The translations under genes were made by a program, and so were the position numbers. The notes below the pieces were generated by a model. It was not told the origin of the DNA, searched no databases, and worked only from the letters and a program-made list of their open reading frames with translations. DNA of 43,676 nucleotides. Source: Erysipelotrichaceae bacterium. Lineage in GTDB: Bacteria > Bacillota_I > Bacilli_A > Erysipelotrichales > Coprobacillaceae. Each line of letters opens with the position of its first letter. Position 1 is the stretch's first letter. This document shows, in pieces, positions 43,557-43,676 of this stretch. The stretch covers positions 1 to 43,676 of the forward strand of contig JAETPY010000013.1 of the NCBI GenBank assembly GCA_021770925.1, in the 5' to 3' direction.

Positions 43557-43676
43557 ATGACATTTAACTTTAAAAATAATATGCATAAAATACGTTTTTA
43601 TGGTGCCTTTGAACAAGAACAAGAACAAAAAAATAAACAGGATAATATCGTCAGCAGACGTCTGATCATTTTGCTT
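43557..43676 (+). CDS. N-terminus of a probable membrane protein (cut by window end)
   Basis: A strong RBS (CAGGAGGC) precedes ATG 43557, and the frame is open for 40 codons to the edge. The visible part has a basic start (MTFNFKNNMHKIRFYG), a Gln/Glu-rich stretch and IVSRRLIILL, which looks like the beginning of a first membrane helix after a cytoplasmic tail. That layout fits a bitopic protein such as a class B penicillin-binding protein, but too little is visible to assign it. Confidence 0.7.
   Translation, partial: MTFNFKNNMHKIRFYGAFEQEQEQKNKQDNIVSRRLIILL

Noticed and set aside
1-43676. tRNA or rRNA genes
   Set aside because: No GTTCGA-type T-loop with matching acceptor stem, and no rRNA-like GC-rich conserved block, was found in any spacer.

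Overview
The window is AT-rich DNA from a low-GC Gram-positive bacterium (Firmicutes/Bacillota). Gene content and order (rpsP-khpA-rimM-trmD-rplS, rbgA-rnhB-dprA-topA-trmFO-xerC, rpsB-tsf-pyrH-frr-uppS-cdsA-dxr-rseP-polC-rimP-nusA-rnpM-infB-rbfA) are the conserved Firmicute translation/replication backbone. PolC, YtpP/YtpR, short genes, surface proteins ending in a KTGD-type tail and absence of hslVU-codY after xerC point towards an Erysipelotrichia-like gut lineage (Thomasclavelia/Coprobacillus type). That placement is inference. TGA is used as a stop, so this is not the Mollicute code. All recognised protein genes lie on the + strand; the one exception proposed here is a 31-codon gene on the - strand.

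Layout. 1-3600: a possible remnant at the edge, then a large secreted propeller-like/FIVAR-repeat surface protein whose C-terminal anchor is out of frame. 3645-5967: rpsP, khpA, rimM, trmD and rplS, with an internal terminator and an L19-type leader. 6014-8194: signal peptidase I, the ribosome GTPase RbgA and RNase HII. 8247-13402: DprA, topoisomerase I, TrmFO and XerC. 13403-13960: a - strand micro-gene with its own extended -10 promoter, strong RBS and terminator, then the rpsB promoter and leader. 13961-17693: rpsB, tsf, a 550-base gap, pyrH and frr. 17706-25902: uppS, cdsA, dxr, rseP and polC (envelope lipid precursors, intramembrane protease, replicase). 25907-30606: the rimP-nusA-rnpM-ylxQ-infB-rbfA operon.

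30612-36920 is the most lineage-specific part. It holds a stand-alone DUF4062 protein, an aldose-epimerase relative, a Cse60-like mini-protein with a possibly leaderless mRNA, a Cys-rich DUF1540 protein, a small lipoprotein, an RsuA-type pseudouridine synthase, TrmB, YtpP, YtpR, a disordered protein with two SPxxG motifs, and AcpS. 36921-38511 is a 1.6-kb stretch without a recognisable gene. It leads into a secreted metallophosphoesterase (38512-40728) sharing its C-terminal anchor with the first surface protein. A short SSB-like protein, LepA and the 5' end of a membrane protein close the window.

Most genes serve ribosome assembly, tRNA/rRNA modification, translation and envelope synthesis. 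The novelty candidates are the micro-gene, the orphan DUF4062 protein, the SPxxG protein, the decayed FIVAR adhesin and the regulatory hairpins.
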